64,000 nucleotides of DNA from Jiella pelagia (GTDB lineage Bacteria; Pseudomonadota; Alphaproteobacteria; Rhizobiales; Rhizobiaceae), in assembly GCF_026898155.1 (NCBI RefSeq), contig NZ_CP114029.1:4196001-4260000 (forward strand), given 5' to 3'. Of this stretch, positions 8,732 through 18,066 are shown one piece after another. A model generated the notes under the pieces. The model was not told the origin of the DNA. It ran no database searches and was given only the letters and a program-made list of their open reading frames with translations. Within the stretch, counting starts at the first letter, position 1. Every line of letters starts with the position of its first letter. A program made the position numbers and the translations under genes.

Positions 8732-11583
8732 TGGCCGAGCCTTTCGAGCAGCGCCGGGACATGGACCTGGTCGGCCTTGTAGTTGCCGGTCAGGACATAC
8801 ATCACGATGTTGACCCCGGCGCGATAGGCATATTCGCGCTGGGTGGGATCGGAGGAATCCGTCGGATAGAGAAAGAGGCCCTGGTCATCGACGGCCCAGG
8901 CGCTCGCGAAATCGTTCGAGGTGATCATCAGGGAGGAGACGCCGTCGCCGCCGCGGGCTGGGCGGGCGTTGCCCTCGGCGTCTGGCACGAGCGATTCCAC
9001 CCAGAGCGGGGAATCGGAATGGACGCCGGGGAAGGAACTGAGGATGTAGAACGCCTTTGTCAGAACGTGATCCTGCGGGACCGGCTCGAGCGGTGGGATG
9101 TCGAGATCGCCGAGAATGTCGCGCAGCCGCCGCTGGCCCGGCGAGACGGTGGTGCCAAGAGACGACAAGGCGTCGTCCTCGACGTCGAAGAGCACCGTGC
9201 CGCCCTGCTTCATATAGGCGTCGACCCGGCTGACCGCGGCTTCGGAGGGCATCGGTGCGTCGGCGCTGACCGGCCAGTAGAGCAGCGGGAAGAACGACAA
9301 TTCGTCGGTGGCGATGTCGACGGCCATCGGTTCCCCCGGCTCCAGCGCCGTCTTGGCGGCGATGTATTGCGACAGGCCGCGCAGGCCGGCCTGGGAACGG
9401 TCGTCGAGCGCGCTGTCGCCGGTCTCGACATAAGCGAGATGGGTCTGCGCCGTCGCCTCGATCGCCCGCTGGACGTCGAAATCCTCGGACCGTTCGATGG
9501 TTTGCGCGACGGCGACCGTCGGCCGAACGATCAACCCTGATCCCGCCAGGCCGACGAGCGCCAAGAGGGCGACCGAGGCGGCGGTGCCGGCGGAGCGACC
9601 GGCAAGGCGGCCCTTGAAGCGGTCGAAACCACCATTCAGCCAGAGCATGGCGAAGGCATCCAGGGCAAAGAGCACGAGCGCGGCGGCAAACAGATACGGG
9701 CGAAGATCGAGGCTGTCGTCGTCGACATAGGAGCGGGCCTCGGTCGCAGCGCCGAGATCGAGGGCGGGTAGTGAAGCCAGCCTCGCGCTGGAGCCGAGGA
9801 GATTATGGGCGACGTAGCCGTCCTCGCTGCCGTAGAGGCCGGGCGGGTTCTGCAGGCTGACGGGAATGGCGGCATCGGCGGCAAGCGAGAGCGGCTGTGC
9901 CTCGGGGCCCGGCGACACCAAACGGCCGCTGCCGTCGAGGACGCGGTAGGGCGGCAGGCTATCGGCCGCGGTTCGGCCTTCCGGGGCGCCGGCATTGGCG
10001 CGCGACAGGCTGACGACCCGTCTCAGCATCGCGACGAAGGTGCCGGAGATCGGCAGGTTCGACCAGGTCGCCTCGGCGGTGACGTGGAAAAGGACAATGG
10101 TGCCGGCGCCCTGGCTGCGGGCGGTCACGAGGGGCGTGCCGTCGGCAAGACTTGCCCAGGTGTGCTCGCCGAGATCGGCCGAGGGTTCGGCGAGGATCTG
10201 GCGCGACACCGTGACGTCCTCGGGCACGGCGATGCCGGCAAACGGGCTCGTCTCGCTCATTGCGGCAAGCTTCTGCGGCTCCGACCAGGACATGGCGCCG
10301 CCGAGCTGGCGTTCGCCGGCGCGGAGCCGCACCGGTACCAGCGGGTCCTCGCCGGTGGTCGCCGCGAGGCGCGGGCCGGCGAAGCGGACGAGATAGCCAC
10401 CGTCATCGACGAATTTTGCCACCGCGGCCTGCGCTTCCTCCGGCAGGACACCAATGTCTGCGAGAACGACGACCGAGGGCCGGCGCTCGAGCATCTCGGG
10501 GATCGCTTCGGCGAGATTGGCCGTCGAGGGGCGGACGAGATCGGCGAAGGGTTCGAGCGCGCGGGTGATGTAGTAGAGCGGCGACAGCAGCGGCTGCGCA
10601 TCGTCGGAGGATTCGCCCGAGACGAGCGCGACACGGCGGCGGCGGAAACTGTCGTCGAGCAGCCGGACCGCGCCGGCGGTGGCTGCGGCGTCGACCTCGA
10701 TCCGGGCAATATCGTTGCGCATCTCGACGGGGATGGCGAAGCGCGCCTCGCCGGTGCCGTCCGTGCCGGAGAAATCGACGGGTGCCCTGCCGACCTCACG
10801 AGATTGCGGGTCGCGGGCAACGAGCGTGAAGGATCCCGAAGGGACGTCTGCCGGACGCACGGCAGAGACGACCAGCGCCTCGGTCGAATTGTCGGCATTG
10901 GTCAGGCCGATGACACCGTCGATCGACGGTTCGTAGACGATCGCCTGTCCAGGCGCCAGGGCCGCAAGGGCTGCAGCTGCCTCTTGCGCGTCGGCAGAAT
11001 CCAGGCCGTCCGACAAGAAGACCATGGTTCCCGGCTGCTGCCCTTCCAGCGCTGTCGCAATGCGCCTTGCGGCGGCGAGGCGGTTGGTCGGAACGGGCCG
11101 CGGCTGGGCTGCGGCGAGACGCTCCAGTGCCGTTGTCGCTTCGATGGGAGTTGCGTCGTCGCCGGCGTCTTCCGCCGAGAACGCCAGGGCGATCGGCCGG
11201 CCGGCGTCGCCGGCCTGGCGGATGATCTCCTCGGCGGCGCGGCGGCGCGGATCGAAATTGCCGCCTGACGACCAGCCATTGTCGACGAGCAGCGCCAGCG
11301 GCCCGGAGCCGGAAATCGCCGTCTCGCGCGGATTGAGCGTCGGCGCGGCGAGAGCGAAGATGACGAGGGCGGCGAGCAGCAGCCTGAGAAGCGTCAGCCA
11401 CCAGGGGCTCTTCGACGGCGTCTCCTCGCTCTTCAGAACGCGCTGCAGGATGCGCAGCGGGGGAAAGGTTTCGACCTGCGGCCGCGGCGGCGTGAGCTTC
11501 AGGAGCCACCAGATGACCGGCAGCGCCAGCAGCCCCGCGAGAACGAGGGGCGCGCCGAAAGCAAGAGACAGGCCGCCGATCAC
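8728..11583 (-). CDS. DUF4159 domain-containing protein with BatA-like N-terminus
   Basis: A 951-aa inner-membrane protein. It starts with GTG at 11583, whose last two bases form the upstream TGA (GTGA overlap); the longer frame to 11700 lies inside the DUF58 gene. Residues 1-100 hold two membrane helices separated by the BatA-type segment LKLTPPRPQVETFPPLRIL. A VWA-like domain follows (LALLVDNGWSSGGNFD; VFLSDGLDSAD), then a GATase-like region, two more helices, and the C-terminal DUF4159 with F-D-V-Q-R-A-I-E and F-P-L-L-Y-W-P. Widespread in Alphaproteobacteria beside MoxR and DUF58 genes; proposed to act in envelope assembly or stress, but the function is not established. Confidence 0.85.
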   Translation of the reverse strand: MIGGLSLAFGAPLVLAGLLALPVIWWLLKLTPPRPQVETFPPLRILQRVLKSEETPSKSPWWLTLLRLLLAALVIFALAAPTLNPRETAISGSGPLALLVDNGWSSGGNFDPRRRAAEEIIRQAGDAGRPIALAFSAEDAGDDATPIEATTALERLAAAQPRPVPTNRLAAARRIATALEGQQPGTMVFLSDGLDSADAQEAAAALAALAPGQAIVYEPSIDGVIGLTNADNSTEALVVSAVRPADVPSGSFTLVARDPQSREVGRAPVDFSGTDGTGEARFAIPVEMRNDIARIEVDAAATAGAVRLLDDSFRRRRVALVSGESSDDAQPLLSPLYYITRALEPFADLVRPSTANLAEAIPEMLERRPSVVVLADIGVLPEEAQAAVAKFVDDGGYLVRFAGPRLAATTGEDPLVPVRLRAGERQLGGAMSWSEPQKLAAMSETSPFAGIAVPEDVTVSRQILAEPSADLGEHTWASLADGTPLVTARSQGAGTIVLFHVTAEATWSNLPISGTFVAMLRRVVSLSRANAGAPEGRTAADSLPPYRVLDGSGRLVSPGPEAQPLSLAADAAIPVSLQNPPGLYGSEDGYVAHNLLGSSARLASLPALDLGAATEARSYVDDDSLDLRPYLFAAALVLFALDAFAMLWLNGGFDRFKGRLAGRSAGTAASVALLALVGLAGSGLIVRPTVAVAQTIERSEDFDVQRAIEATAQTHLAYVETGDSALDDRSQAGLRGLSQYIAAKTALEPGEPMAVDIATDELSFFPLLYWPVSADAPMPSEAAVSRVDAYMKQGGTVLFDVEDDALSSLGTTVSPGQRRLRDILGDLDIPPLEPVPQDHVLTKAFYILSSFPGVHSDSPLWVESLVPDAEGNARPARGGDGVSSLMITSNDFASAWAVDDQGLFLYPTDSSDPTQREYAYRAGVNIVMYVLTGNYKADQVHVPALLERLGQ

Positions 11584-12494
11584 GAGCGGGAACCCGACGT
11601 TTGAGGAACGCCCGACAGACGCGTGTGCAGCGCTACCAGCGCCTCCGAAGCAAGCCTGTCGGTGCGATGGGGAATGAAGCTCCAGCCGAGGCGTCGGCAA
11701 TGGTCCGCCAGGATCTCGCGGTGGGCCTTGTAAAGCTCGGTATATTCAGCCCTGAGCGTTTCCGCCCGGCCGGCCGTCAGGCGGCCGCCGCCTTCCGGAT
11801 CGCGGAACTCGGTGCGGCCGGCATAGGGAAAGGTCTCCTCTGCCGGATCGGCGACCATGACCAGATGGCCCCTGATGCCGCGGCGACCGACCTTGTCGAC
11901 GAAGGCGAGAGTTTCGTCCAGCGGGTCGAGGCAATCGCTCACGATGACGATCTCCGAAAAGCGGCGCAGGCGATCGTCCGGCGGGAAACGATGGTCGGGG
12001 CGGTCGTTCATCAGCGCCGCCGCAAGACGTTCGGCGGCGTTGCGCGCGGAGATCGGCTCGATGACGCCGGGATAGCCAATGCGCTCGCCGGAACGGGACA
12101 ACAGTTCGGCCAGCGCCAGCACGAGGACGAGGGCGCGGGACTCCTTCGAGACGGGCGCCTGGGCCGATTGGAAGCGCATGGAAGAGGAGGGGTCGGCCCA
12201 GAGCCAGACGGTGTGGGCCGCCTCCCATTCGCGATCGCGCAGATAGATATGATCGTCTCTCGCCGAGCGCCGCCAGTCGATGCGCGAGACCTGCTCGCCG
12301 TCGACGAAGGGCCGGAACTGCCAGAAGTTCTCGCCGATGCCGCGGCGGCGGCGGCCATGCCAGCCGGCGATCACCGTCGAGACGATGCGCTGCGCCTCGA
12401 CCAGGAGGTCGGGCAACAGAACGGCACGCTGGCGGGCGCGGACCAGCGCGTCCGGGGCATCGGTGAGTTCGACGGTCGAGCCGATCGGCATCAA
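11580..12494 (-). CDS. DUF58 domain-containing protein
   Basis: A 304-aa protein. The N-terminal part carries the DUF58 signature R-R-R-G-I-G-E-N-F-W-Q-F-R-P-F and D-W-R-R-S-A-R-D-D-H-I-Y-L-R, and the rest is a VWA-like fold (V-W-L-W-A-D-P-S-S-S-M near residue 98). DUF58 proteins are the constant partners of MoxR ATPases and probably serve as their adaptor or substrate. It begins 13 bases after the moxR stop and overlaps the next gene by 4 bases, so the three are translated together. A second methionine follows the first. Confidence 0.9.
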   Translation of the reverse strand: MMPIGSTVELTDAPDALVRARQRAVLLPDLLVEAQRIVSTVIAGWHGRRRRGIGENFWQFRPFVDGEQVSRIDWRRSARDDHIYLRDREWEAAHTVWLWADPSSSMRFQSAQAPVSKESRALVLVLALAELLSRSGERIGYPGVIEPISARNAAERLAAALMNDRPDHRFPPDDRLRRFSEIVIVSDCLDPLDETLAFVDKVGRRGIRGHLVMVADPAEETFPYAGRTEFRDPEGGGRLTAGRAETLRAEYTELYKAHREILADHCRRLGWSFIPHRTDRLASEALVALHTRLSGVPQTSGSRS

Positions 12495-12507
12495 GCCAGC
12501 CCCGCGA

Positions 12508-13515
12508 TCAATTGACGTCGCGCTTCAGCGCGGCGATGACATCGCGCACGCTCATGCCCTCGGCTCTCGCGGCGAAGTTCAGCGCCATGCGGTGCTGGAG
12601 GATCGGCTCGGCAAGTGCCATGACGTCGTCGATCGACGGGGCGAGGCGTCCTTCGTAGAGCGCCCGGGCCCTGACGCAGGTCATCAGCGACTGGGAGGCT
12701 CGCGGGCCGGGACCCCAGGCGATGTGGGTGTCGGCTTCCTTGTGGCCGCTGCCGGGACGGGCCGAGCGAACCAGCGACAGGATCGCCTCGACGACGCTTT
12801 CAGGCACAGGCATGCGGCGCACCAGCGACTGGATTTCGCGCAGCCGCTCCGCCGTCAGCACCGCCTCGGCTCGGTCCTCGTCGCCGCCGGTCTCGAGCAG
12901 GATGCGCCGCTCGGAGGCGAGATCGGGATAGTGGACGTCGACCTGCATCAGGAAGCGATCGAGCTGGGCCTCAGGAAGCGGGTAGGTGCCTTCCTGCTCC
13001 AGCGGGTTCTGGGTTGCGAGCACATGGAAGGGGGCGGGAAGGTCGTAGCGCTCGCCGGCGACGGTGACGTGATACTCCTGCATGGCCTGGAGGAGCGCCG
13101 ACTGGGTGCGCGGCGAGGCGCGGTTGATTTCGTCGGCCATCAGCAGCTGGGCGAAGACCGGACCTTTCACATAGCGGAAGGAGCGGCGGCCGGTCTCGTC
13201 CTGGTCCATCACCTCGGTGCCGATGATGTCGGACGGCATGAGATCGGGCGTGAACTGGATGCGCCGGGCGTCGAGGCCCATGGCGATGCCGAGCGTGTCG
13301 ACGAGCTTGGTCTTGGCAAGGCCCGGCACGCCGACGAGCAGCGCGTGGCCACCGCCGAGAATGGCGATCACCGTCTGCTCGACGACGCTCTCCTGGCCGA
13401 AGATGACGCGGCCGACCGACTTCCGCACCCGGGCGATGTCGGCCAGCGCCGTTTCGGCGAGGCGAACGATGGCGCCTTCGCTGAGGGTCGTCTCCTGCGG
13501 CGTGAATATCGTCAT
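12508..13515 (-). CDS. MoxR family AAA+ ATPase
   Basis: A 335-aa ATPase starting at ATG 13515 (MTIFTPQETTLSEGAIVRLA); the frame extends further upstream but without conservation. It has Walker A GVPGLAKTKL, Walker B LLMADEINRASPRTQ, sensor 1 HVLATQNPLEQEGTYPLPEA and the arginine-bearing segment ending in Q-L-D-R-F. MoxR ATPases are chaperone-like and help to insert cofactors or assemble envelope complexes, working with VWA proteins. First gene of the operon moxR - DUF58 - DUF4159 - VWA-like, and divergent from the DUF1285 operon. Confidence 0.93.
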   Translation of the reverse strand: MTIFTPQETTLSEGAIVRLAETALADIARVRKSVGRVIFGQESVVEQTVIAILGGGHALLVGVPGLAKTKLVDTLGIAMGLDARRIQFTPDLMPSDIIGTEVMDQDETGRRSFRYVKGPVFAQLLMADEINRASPRTQSALLQAMQEYHVTVAGERYDLPAPFHVLATQNPLEQEGTYPLPEAQLDRFLMQVDVHYPDLASERRILLETGGDEDRAEAVLTAERLREIQSLVRRMPVPESVVEAILSLVRSARPGSGHKEADTHIAWGPGPRASQSLMTCVRARALYEGRLAPSIDDVMALAEPILQHRMALNFAARAEGMSVRDVIAALKRDVN

Positions 13516-13579
13516 GGGTGGTGATCTCCAATGCCGGAACCGAAATCTGCCGCCGGACAATCCGTCTTCGATGGCATGG

Positions 13580-13591
13580 GTACGATCGTAC
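13580..13591. promoter_or_regulatory. 12-bp perfect palindrome in the moxR/DUF1285 divergent region
   Basis: GTACGATCGTAC is a perfect palindrome 65 bases upstream of the moxR start, in the 234-base space between two divergent operons. It could be an operator for a dimeric repressor. No second copy was noticed, so this is only a candidate. Confidence 0.25.
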
Positions 13592-13749
13592 GAGCTTCTC
13601 AATCAATACGATGGCAATTGTCGCTGGCAAGCGCCGACGGTCCAACTATTTCGTGAGGGCCAAGGCGGGCGAAAGTGAGACCGATGGCAAGCCATCTCGA
13701 TGCTGCGAGCAAGCGGAACGCATGACGAGATCAACCCTCTGACACGAAT

Positions 13750-14289
13750 GTGAGCCTGTCGGCGCTGATTTCCCGCGCCGAGCGGGCAGGCAAGGGTGCG
13801 CCGCCGGTCGAGCGCTGGAACCCGGAGTTTTGCGGCGACATCGACATGGTGATCGGCGCCGACGGCACATGGTTCTACCAGGGAACGCCGATTCGCCGGG
13901 AGGCGCTGAAGCGGTTGTTCTCCTCGGTGCTGCGCAAGGACGAGGATGGGCGAACCTATCTCGTCACCCCGGTGGAAAAGCTCGGCATTACCGTCGAGGA
14001 CGCGCCGTTCCTGGCGGTGGAGATGAGCCGTGAGGACGGCGTGGACGGCACGGTGCTGACGTTCCGCACCGATGTCGGCGACGTGATCGAGGCAGGGGCG
14101 GAGCATCCGATTCGGTTTTCCGAGAAATCGGAGGCCTTTCGACCCTATCTTCTGGTTCGTGGGCGATTGGAGGCGGCCTTGACCCGGGCGCTCGCCATCG
14201 ACCTTGCCGATCTCGTCGAGGAGGACGCAGGGGGGTTGTTCATCATGTCGAACGGGGCGCGCTTCGGTCTGCCGGCGGGCCCCGCGTGA
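13750..14289 (+). CDS. DUF1285 domain-containing protein
   Basis: A 179-aa cytosolic protein that starts with GTG at 13750; the ATG two bases earlier is out of frame and meets a stop at once. It has the DUF1285 pattern P-P-V-E-R-W-N-P then G-D-I-D-M-V-I-G-A-D-G-T-W-F-Y-Q-G-T-P-I. The family is conserved in Proteobacteria without a proven role. It is the first gene of an operon with the CoA-type Nudix hydrolase and the CCA-adding enzyme, which overlap by 4 bases each. Confidence 0.88.
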   Translation: MSLSALISRAERAGKGAPPVERWNPEFCGDIDMVIGADGTWFYQGTPIRREALKRLFSSVLRKDEDGRTYLVTPVEKLGITVEDAPFLAVEMSREDGVDGTVLTFRTDVGDVIEAGAEHPIRFSEKSEAFRPYLLVRGRLEAALTRALAIDLADLVEEDAGGLFIMSNGARFGLPAGPA

Positions 14290-14936
14290 CGGCGATGACC
14301 GCGACGGGCGCCACCGCCGCCGACCTGAGGGCGCGCGTTGCGGCGCGCGACGACGGCGGCGAGACGTCCCTTGCCGGCACATCGGCGGAATTCGGCGACC
14401 ATCGGCTCAACCCCGATCTCGTCGCCGAAATGGCGCGGTCGCAATCGCGCGAGGCGGCGGTTCTCGTCCCCGTTGTGGACCGAGGCGAGGCGGCGACCAT
14501 CATCCTGACGACGCGGACGCGCTCCTTGCGGAAACATTCCGGCCAGGTGGCGTTTCCCGGCGGAGCGGTGGACGATACAGACGCTTCGGCGGAAGCGGCG
14601 GCGATGCGCGAGGCGTTCGAGGAGATTGCCTTGCAGCCGTCCCATGTCGAGCCGATCGGCAGGCTGCCGCGCTATCTGACGACGACGGGCTTTCGAATCA
14701 CCCCGGTGGTGGCGATCGTTTCGCCCGGTTTCGATCTCTTGCCCAACCCGGCGGAAGTCGAGGACGTCTTCGAGGTGCCGCTCGGCTTCCTGATGGATGC
14801 GGCCAATCACCGGCAGGAGAGCCGCGAGTTCGAGGGCCTCGTCCGCCACTATTACACGATGCCGTTCGGCGAGCGCTTCATCTGGGGCGTCACCGCCGGC
14901 ATTCTGAGAACCCTTTACGAACGGTATTACGCATGA
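14286..14936 (+). CDS. CoA pyrophosphatase, Nudix family
   Basis: A 216-aa Nudix hydrolase of the CoA-pyrophosphatase group. The group-specific lead-in LTTRTRSLRKHSGQVAFPGG is clear, directly followed by a Nudix box ending in A-M-R-E-A-F-E-E-I-A-L; the box carries one extra residue, which I recall as common in alphaproteobacterial members. It would cleave CoA to 3',5'-ADP and 4'-phosphopantetheine. The start is GTG 14286, overlapping the previous stop (GTGA); the stop overlaps the next start (ATGA), so translation is coupled. Confidence 0.9.
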   Translation: MTAMTATGATAADLRARVAARDDGGETSLAGTSAEFGDHRLNPDLVAEMARSQSREAAVLVPVVDRGEAATIILTTRTRSLRKHSGQVAFPGGAVDDTDASAEAAAMREAFEEIALQPSHVEPIGRLPRYLTTTGFRITPVVAIVSPGFDLLPNPAEVEDVFEVPLGFLMDAANHRQESREFEGLVRHYYTMPFGERFIWGVTAGILRTLYERYYA

Positions 14937-16187
14937 CCAAGATTTCCGCCGAATGGCTGCTGGACGAGCGCCTCCAGGCCTTGCTGGCAGCTCTGTCTGC
15001 CGGCGACGAAGAAGCGCGAGTGGTCGGCGGCGCGGTGCGCAACACGCTGATGGAGCGGCCGGTCACCGACATCGACATCGCCACGACGACCCTGCCGGAG
15101 GAGACCATCCGCCGCGCCGAGGCGATCGGGCTGAAGACCGTGCCGACCGGGATCGACCACGGCACCGTCACGGTCATCGCCGACCGCCGGCCCTACGAGG
15201 TGACGACGCTCAGGCGCGACATCGAGACCGACGGGCGGCACGCGGTGGTCTCGTTCGGGCGGGACTGGCAGGCCGACGCAGAGAGGCGGGATTTCACCAT
15301 CAACGCGCTTTATGTCGATGCGGCGGGCGAGGTGCTCGACCTCGTCGGCGGGATCGCCGACATCGAGCGAGCGAACCTGCGGTTCATCGGCGATGCCGAG
15401 CAGCGGATTCGCGAGGACGGGTTGCGGATTCTGCGGTTCTTCCGCTTCTTCGCCTGGTACGGGCGGGGGCGACCGGATGCAGAGGGCCTGCGCGCGGCAA
15501 CACGGCTGCGGGACGGGCTGACGCGGCTTTCGGCCGAGCGGGTCTGGAACGAGTTGCGGAAGCTTTTGGCCGCGCCCGATCCCTCGCGGGCACTTCTTTG
15601 GATGCGTCAAACCGGGGTTTTGACGGCGGTCCTGCCAGAAAGCGAGCGATGGGGGATCGATACCATCCATCCGCTCATGGAGACCGAACGCGGCCGCAAC
15701 TGGCCAGCGGATCCGCTCTTTCGCCTGATGGCGATCGTTCCGCCCGATCCCGAGCGCTTGAGCGAGTTGGCACGGCGGCTGAAGCTTGCCAATCACGAGC
15801 GCGACAGGCTCGTCGCCTTTGCCGAGGCGCCATCGCCCGACCCGGACGAGAGCGAGCGGGCGCTGAAGAGCCGGCTCTATTTCGGCGAGAGGCAGGTGAT
15901 CGAGGACAGGCTGCGGCTGGCGCTCGTCGGCGCGCAAGGCAAGATCGCCCAAGACGCTGCGGCGCTGGAGACGGTGGCGAAGTTTTCGGCGCGTCTGGCA
16001 ATCGTCGAGGCCTTCGAGGCGCCGACCTTTCCGTTGAACGGCGGCGATCTGAAGGCGAAGGGTTTTGCGGCGGGGCCGGAACTTGGCCAGGAGCCTCGAG
16101 CGGCTGAAGCGAATTTGGGTCGATAGTGGCTTCAAGCTTGGGCGGGCGGAAATGCTTGCCGAAGCGGGAGCCGCAAGCGACGGTTAG
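14933..16187 (+). CDS. cca: CCA tRNA nucleotidyltransferase (frameshifted near the end as sequenced)
   Basis: Class II CCA-adding enzyme or poly(A) polymerase-like protein that repairs tRNA 3' ends. Motifs: R-V-V-G-G-A-V-R-N for the nucleotidyltransferase P-loop, the D-I-D-I-A-T-T catalytic pair, R-R-D-F-T-I-N-A-L, and I-R-E-D-G-L-R-I-L-R-F-F-R-F. The last ten or so residues are scrambled after 16091-16097, which reads GAGCCTC; as GAGCTC the end is Q-E-L-E-R-L-K-R-I-W-V-D-S-G-F and the stop falls at 16185-16187, total 417 aa. Loss of the C-terminal helix in an essential enzyme would be unlikely, so a read error is favoured. Confidence 0.9.
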
Positions 16188-16313
16188 TGCGGTGGGGGCA
16201 GTGAGCGATTTGACCGACATCCGCGGCTGCGTTCCTGCCTGACACGGTCCGCCAAATGAAAACGGCGACACCAGAGGTGCCGCCGCTCGATGCATGGCGA
16301 AGGCCCGAAGGGA

Positions 16314-16508
16314 TCAGGCCGCGCGCTCTGCCGTGTCCTGCTGCTCGACGATATGCTGGCGCATGGTGTCCATCATCATCGGGCTGATCCGATCGATGCC
16401 GAGAGCGTTGGCCTGGGCGATCGCGCGGCGGATGACGCCGGCTTCGCTGTCCGCCCGAATGACGCGCTCGCATCCCGGAAACACGCTGCTGCAGTCGAGT
16501 TCGAACAT
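16314..16508 (-). CDS. DUF1059 domain-containing small protein
   Basis: A 64-aa protein starting at ATG 16508 (MFELDCSSVFPGCERVIRAD) behind a GGGAGGA ribosome site. The pattern D-C-x5-P-G-C is that of DUF1059, small predicted metal-binding proteins of unknown function. The C-terminal half (IRRAIAQANALGIDRISPMM) is helical. Upstream DNA (16509-16611) is unusually AT-rich for this genome and presumably holds its promoter. Confidence 0.75.
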   Translation of the reverse strand: MFELDCSSVFPGCERVIRADSEAGVIRRAIAQANALGIDRISPMMMDTMRQHIVEQQDTAERAA

Positions 16509-16611
16509 CGTTGTCCTCCCATGTTGTGTCTTTTCCTCATATGGGAAGAAAACACCCTGGAATATATAACGGTTCAATCTTTGATACGAAAATTGTGCAG
16601 TCGTTGATAAG

Positions 16612-17520
16612 TCACGGCCATTTAACTATCGGCGGCATGGAAGACAGGATGGATTGGACATTGCCGCCCGTCTTCAGGCCGAACAGCGTGCCGCGGTCGT
16701 ATAGAAGGTTGTACTCGACATATCTGCCGCGACGCACGAGCTGCTCCTCCCGGTCCTCCTCGGTGAAGGGCAGGACCGCGTTCTGGCGCACGATGTGCGG
16801 ATAGACCACCAGGAAGGCCTTGCCGACGTCGCGGGTGAAGGCGAAATCTTCCTCCCAGCCGCCGGCATCCTCGGCCGAATGCAGCCAGTCATAGAAGATG
16901 CCGCCGACGCCGCGCGCTTCCTGGCGATGCGGCAGGTAGAAATACTCGTCGCACCACTCCTTCAGCTTCTCATAGTCGGCAACGCGCTTGTGGCGGTCGC
17001 AGACGAATTTCAGCGCTCGGTGGAAGGCGACGGTGTCGGCGTCGTCCTCCTTGCGGCGGCGATCGAGCGTCGGCGTGAGGTCGGCACCGCCGCCGAACCA
17101 TTGGCGCGTCGTCACCACCATGCGGGTGTTCATGTGGACGGCAGGAACGTTGGGATTGCGCAAGTGTGCGATGAGCGAAATGCCGGAGGCCCAGAAGGTC
17201 GGGTCTTCCTCGGCACCGGGAATCTGCTTGCGGAACTCCGGCGAGAACTCGCCATGTACCGTCGAGACGTGGACGCCGACCTTTTCGAACAGCCGGCCGT
17301 GCATCATTGACATGACGCCGCCGCCGCCGTCTCCCTCGCGGGACCACTCGGTGCGCTCGAAGCGGCCGGGCTCGTCCGAGACGTCGTGGCCAAGCTCGTC
17401 CTCCAACGTCTCGAAGGCGGCGCATATGCGGTCTCTCAGGGCCTCGAACCAGGCCCTCGCCATCGCCTTCTTGCGCTCGATGTCCTCCGGCAGGCCTTCC
17501 GGCAGATCAGGTTTTTCCAT
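16612..17520 (-). CDS. hemF: Oxygen-dependent coproporphyrinogen III oxidase
   Basis: A 302-aa aerobic coproporphyrinogen oxidase, which decarboxylates coproporphyrinogen III to protoporphyrinogen IX in haem synthesis. Conserved blocks include [40 protein letters not shown] and the final [14 protein letters not shown]. The start is taken at ATG 17520 ([20 protein letters not shown]); the frame extends 49 codons upstream in a low-complexity arginine/serine stretch that is not family-like. The haem made here would also serve the cytochrome c maturation genes at 47.5-51.7 kb. Confidence 0.95.
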   Translation of the reverse strand: MEKPDLPEGLPEDIERKKAMARAWFEALRDRICAAFETLEDELGHDVSDEPGRFERTEWSREGDGGGGVMSMMHGRLFEKVGVHVSTVHGEFSPEFRKQIPGAEEDPTFWASGISLIAHLRNPNVPAVHMNTRMVVTTRQWFGGGADLTPTLDRRRKEDDADTVAFHRALKFVCDRHKRVADYEKLKEWCDEYFYLPHRQEARGVGGIFYDWLHSAEDAGGWEEDFAFTRDVGKAFLVVYPHIVRQNAVLPFTEEDREEQLVRRGRYVEYNLLYDRGTLFGLKTGGNVQSILSSMPPIVKWP

Positions 17521-17730
17521 GGTCGCTTCGTCCGTCCCTCCCGGATGGTCTGCGGCTCCTCTCGAGCTGCTCTTGCTGCCGCGGCGCCGCCGGCCGCTCG
17601 ATGCCGAGCGTTCCGTACCGACCAACGACGCGAGGCGCTGTCGCGCCTGACCCGTCCGATTCGTCATTCTGTCGAGACGACACTATCTTGCGTGTGGAGC
17701 GAGAAGAACCCGCTTTCGTTGGGAGTCCCC

Positions 17731-18012
17731 ATGTCCCGGCTTGGCCGACCGCCGCTGGAAGGGTTGAAGCGGCAGCTGCGAAACCGGCGCGATCATCTGT
17801 CGCAGGCCGGCGAGGGTGGCCGCGGTGCGGGGCCGCGCGACAGCTTCGTGCGCGAAACCTTCACGCTGGAGCGCAGCGAGGCGCGGCAAAAGGCGCGCGA
17901 ATGGTTCGATAAGTATCCCAGAGCGGCATACTGGACACAGGTGGAGAGCTGGCGCCAGCTCCCCGACCAGCGGATCGAGTTCACGATGCGGCGGTTGCCG
18001 ACGGCCGATTGA
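17731..18012 (+). CDS. Conserved hypothetical protein
   Basis: A 93-aa basic protein from ATG 17731 (MSRLGRPPLEGLKRQLRNRR). It has no membrane segment or domain that I can name. The C-terminal part A-R-E-W-F-D-K-Y-P-R-A-A-Y-W-T then P-D-Q-R-I-E-F-T-M-R-R-L-P resembles small proteins I recall beside hemF in other Rhizobiales, so it is probably real. Unrepaired, the convergent YcaQ-like gene would overlap its end by 32 bases; after repair it does not. Confidence 0.6.
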   Translation: MSRLGRPPLEGLKRQLRNRRDHLSQAGEGGRGAGPRDSFVRETFTLERSEARQKAREWFDKYPRAAYWTQVESWRQLPDQRIEFTMRRLPTAD

Positions 18013-18066
18013 GGCGGATTGGAATGAGTGAGGCCGCTGGATCATCCGGCGCCGGGACGCGTCCGA

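Noticed and set aside
14204..14932. Upstream extension of the CCA-adding enzyme frame
   Set aside because: It covers the DUF1285 and Nudix genes in another frame and is arginine-rich low-complexity; the ATG at 14933 has the family start and overlaps the previous stop.
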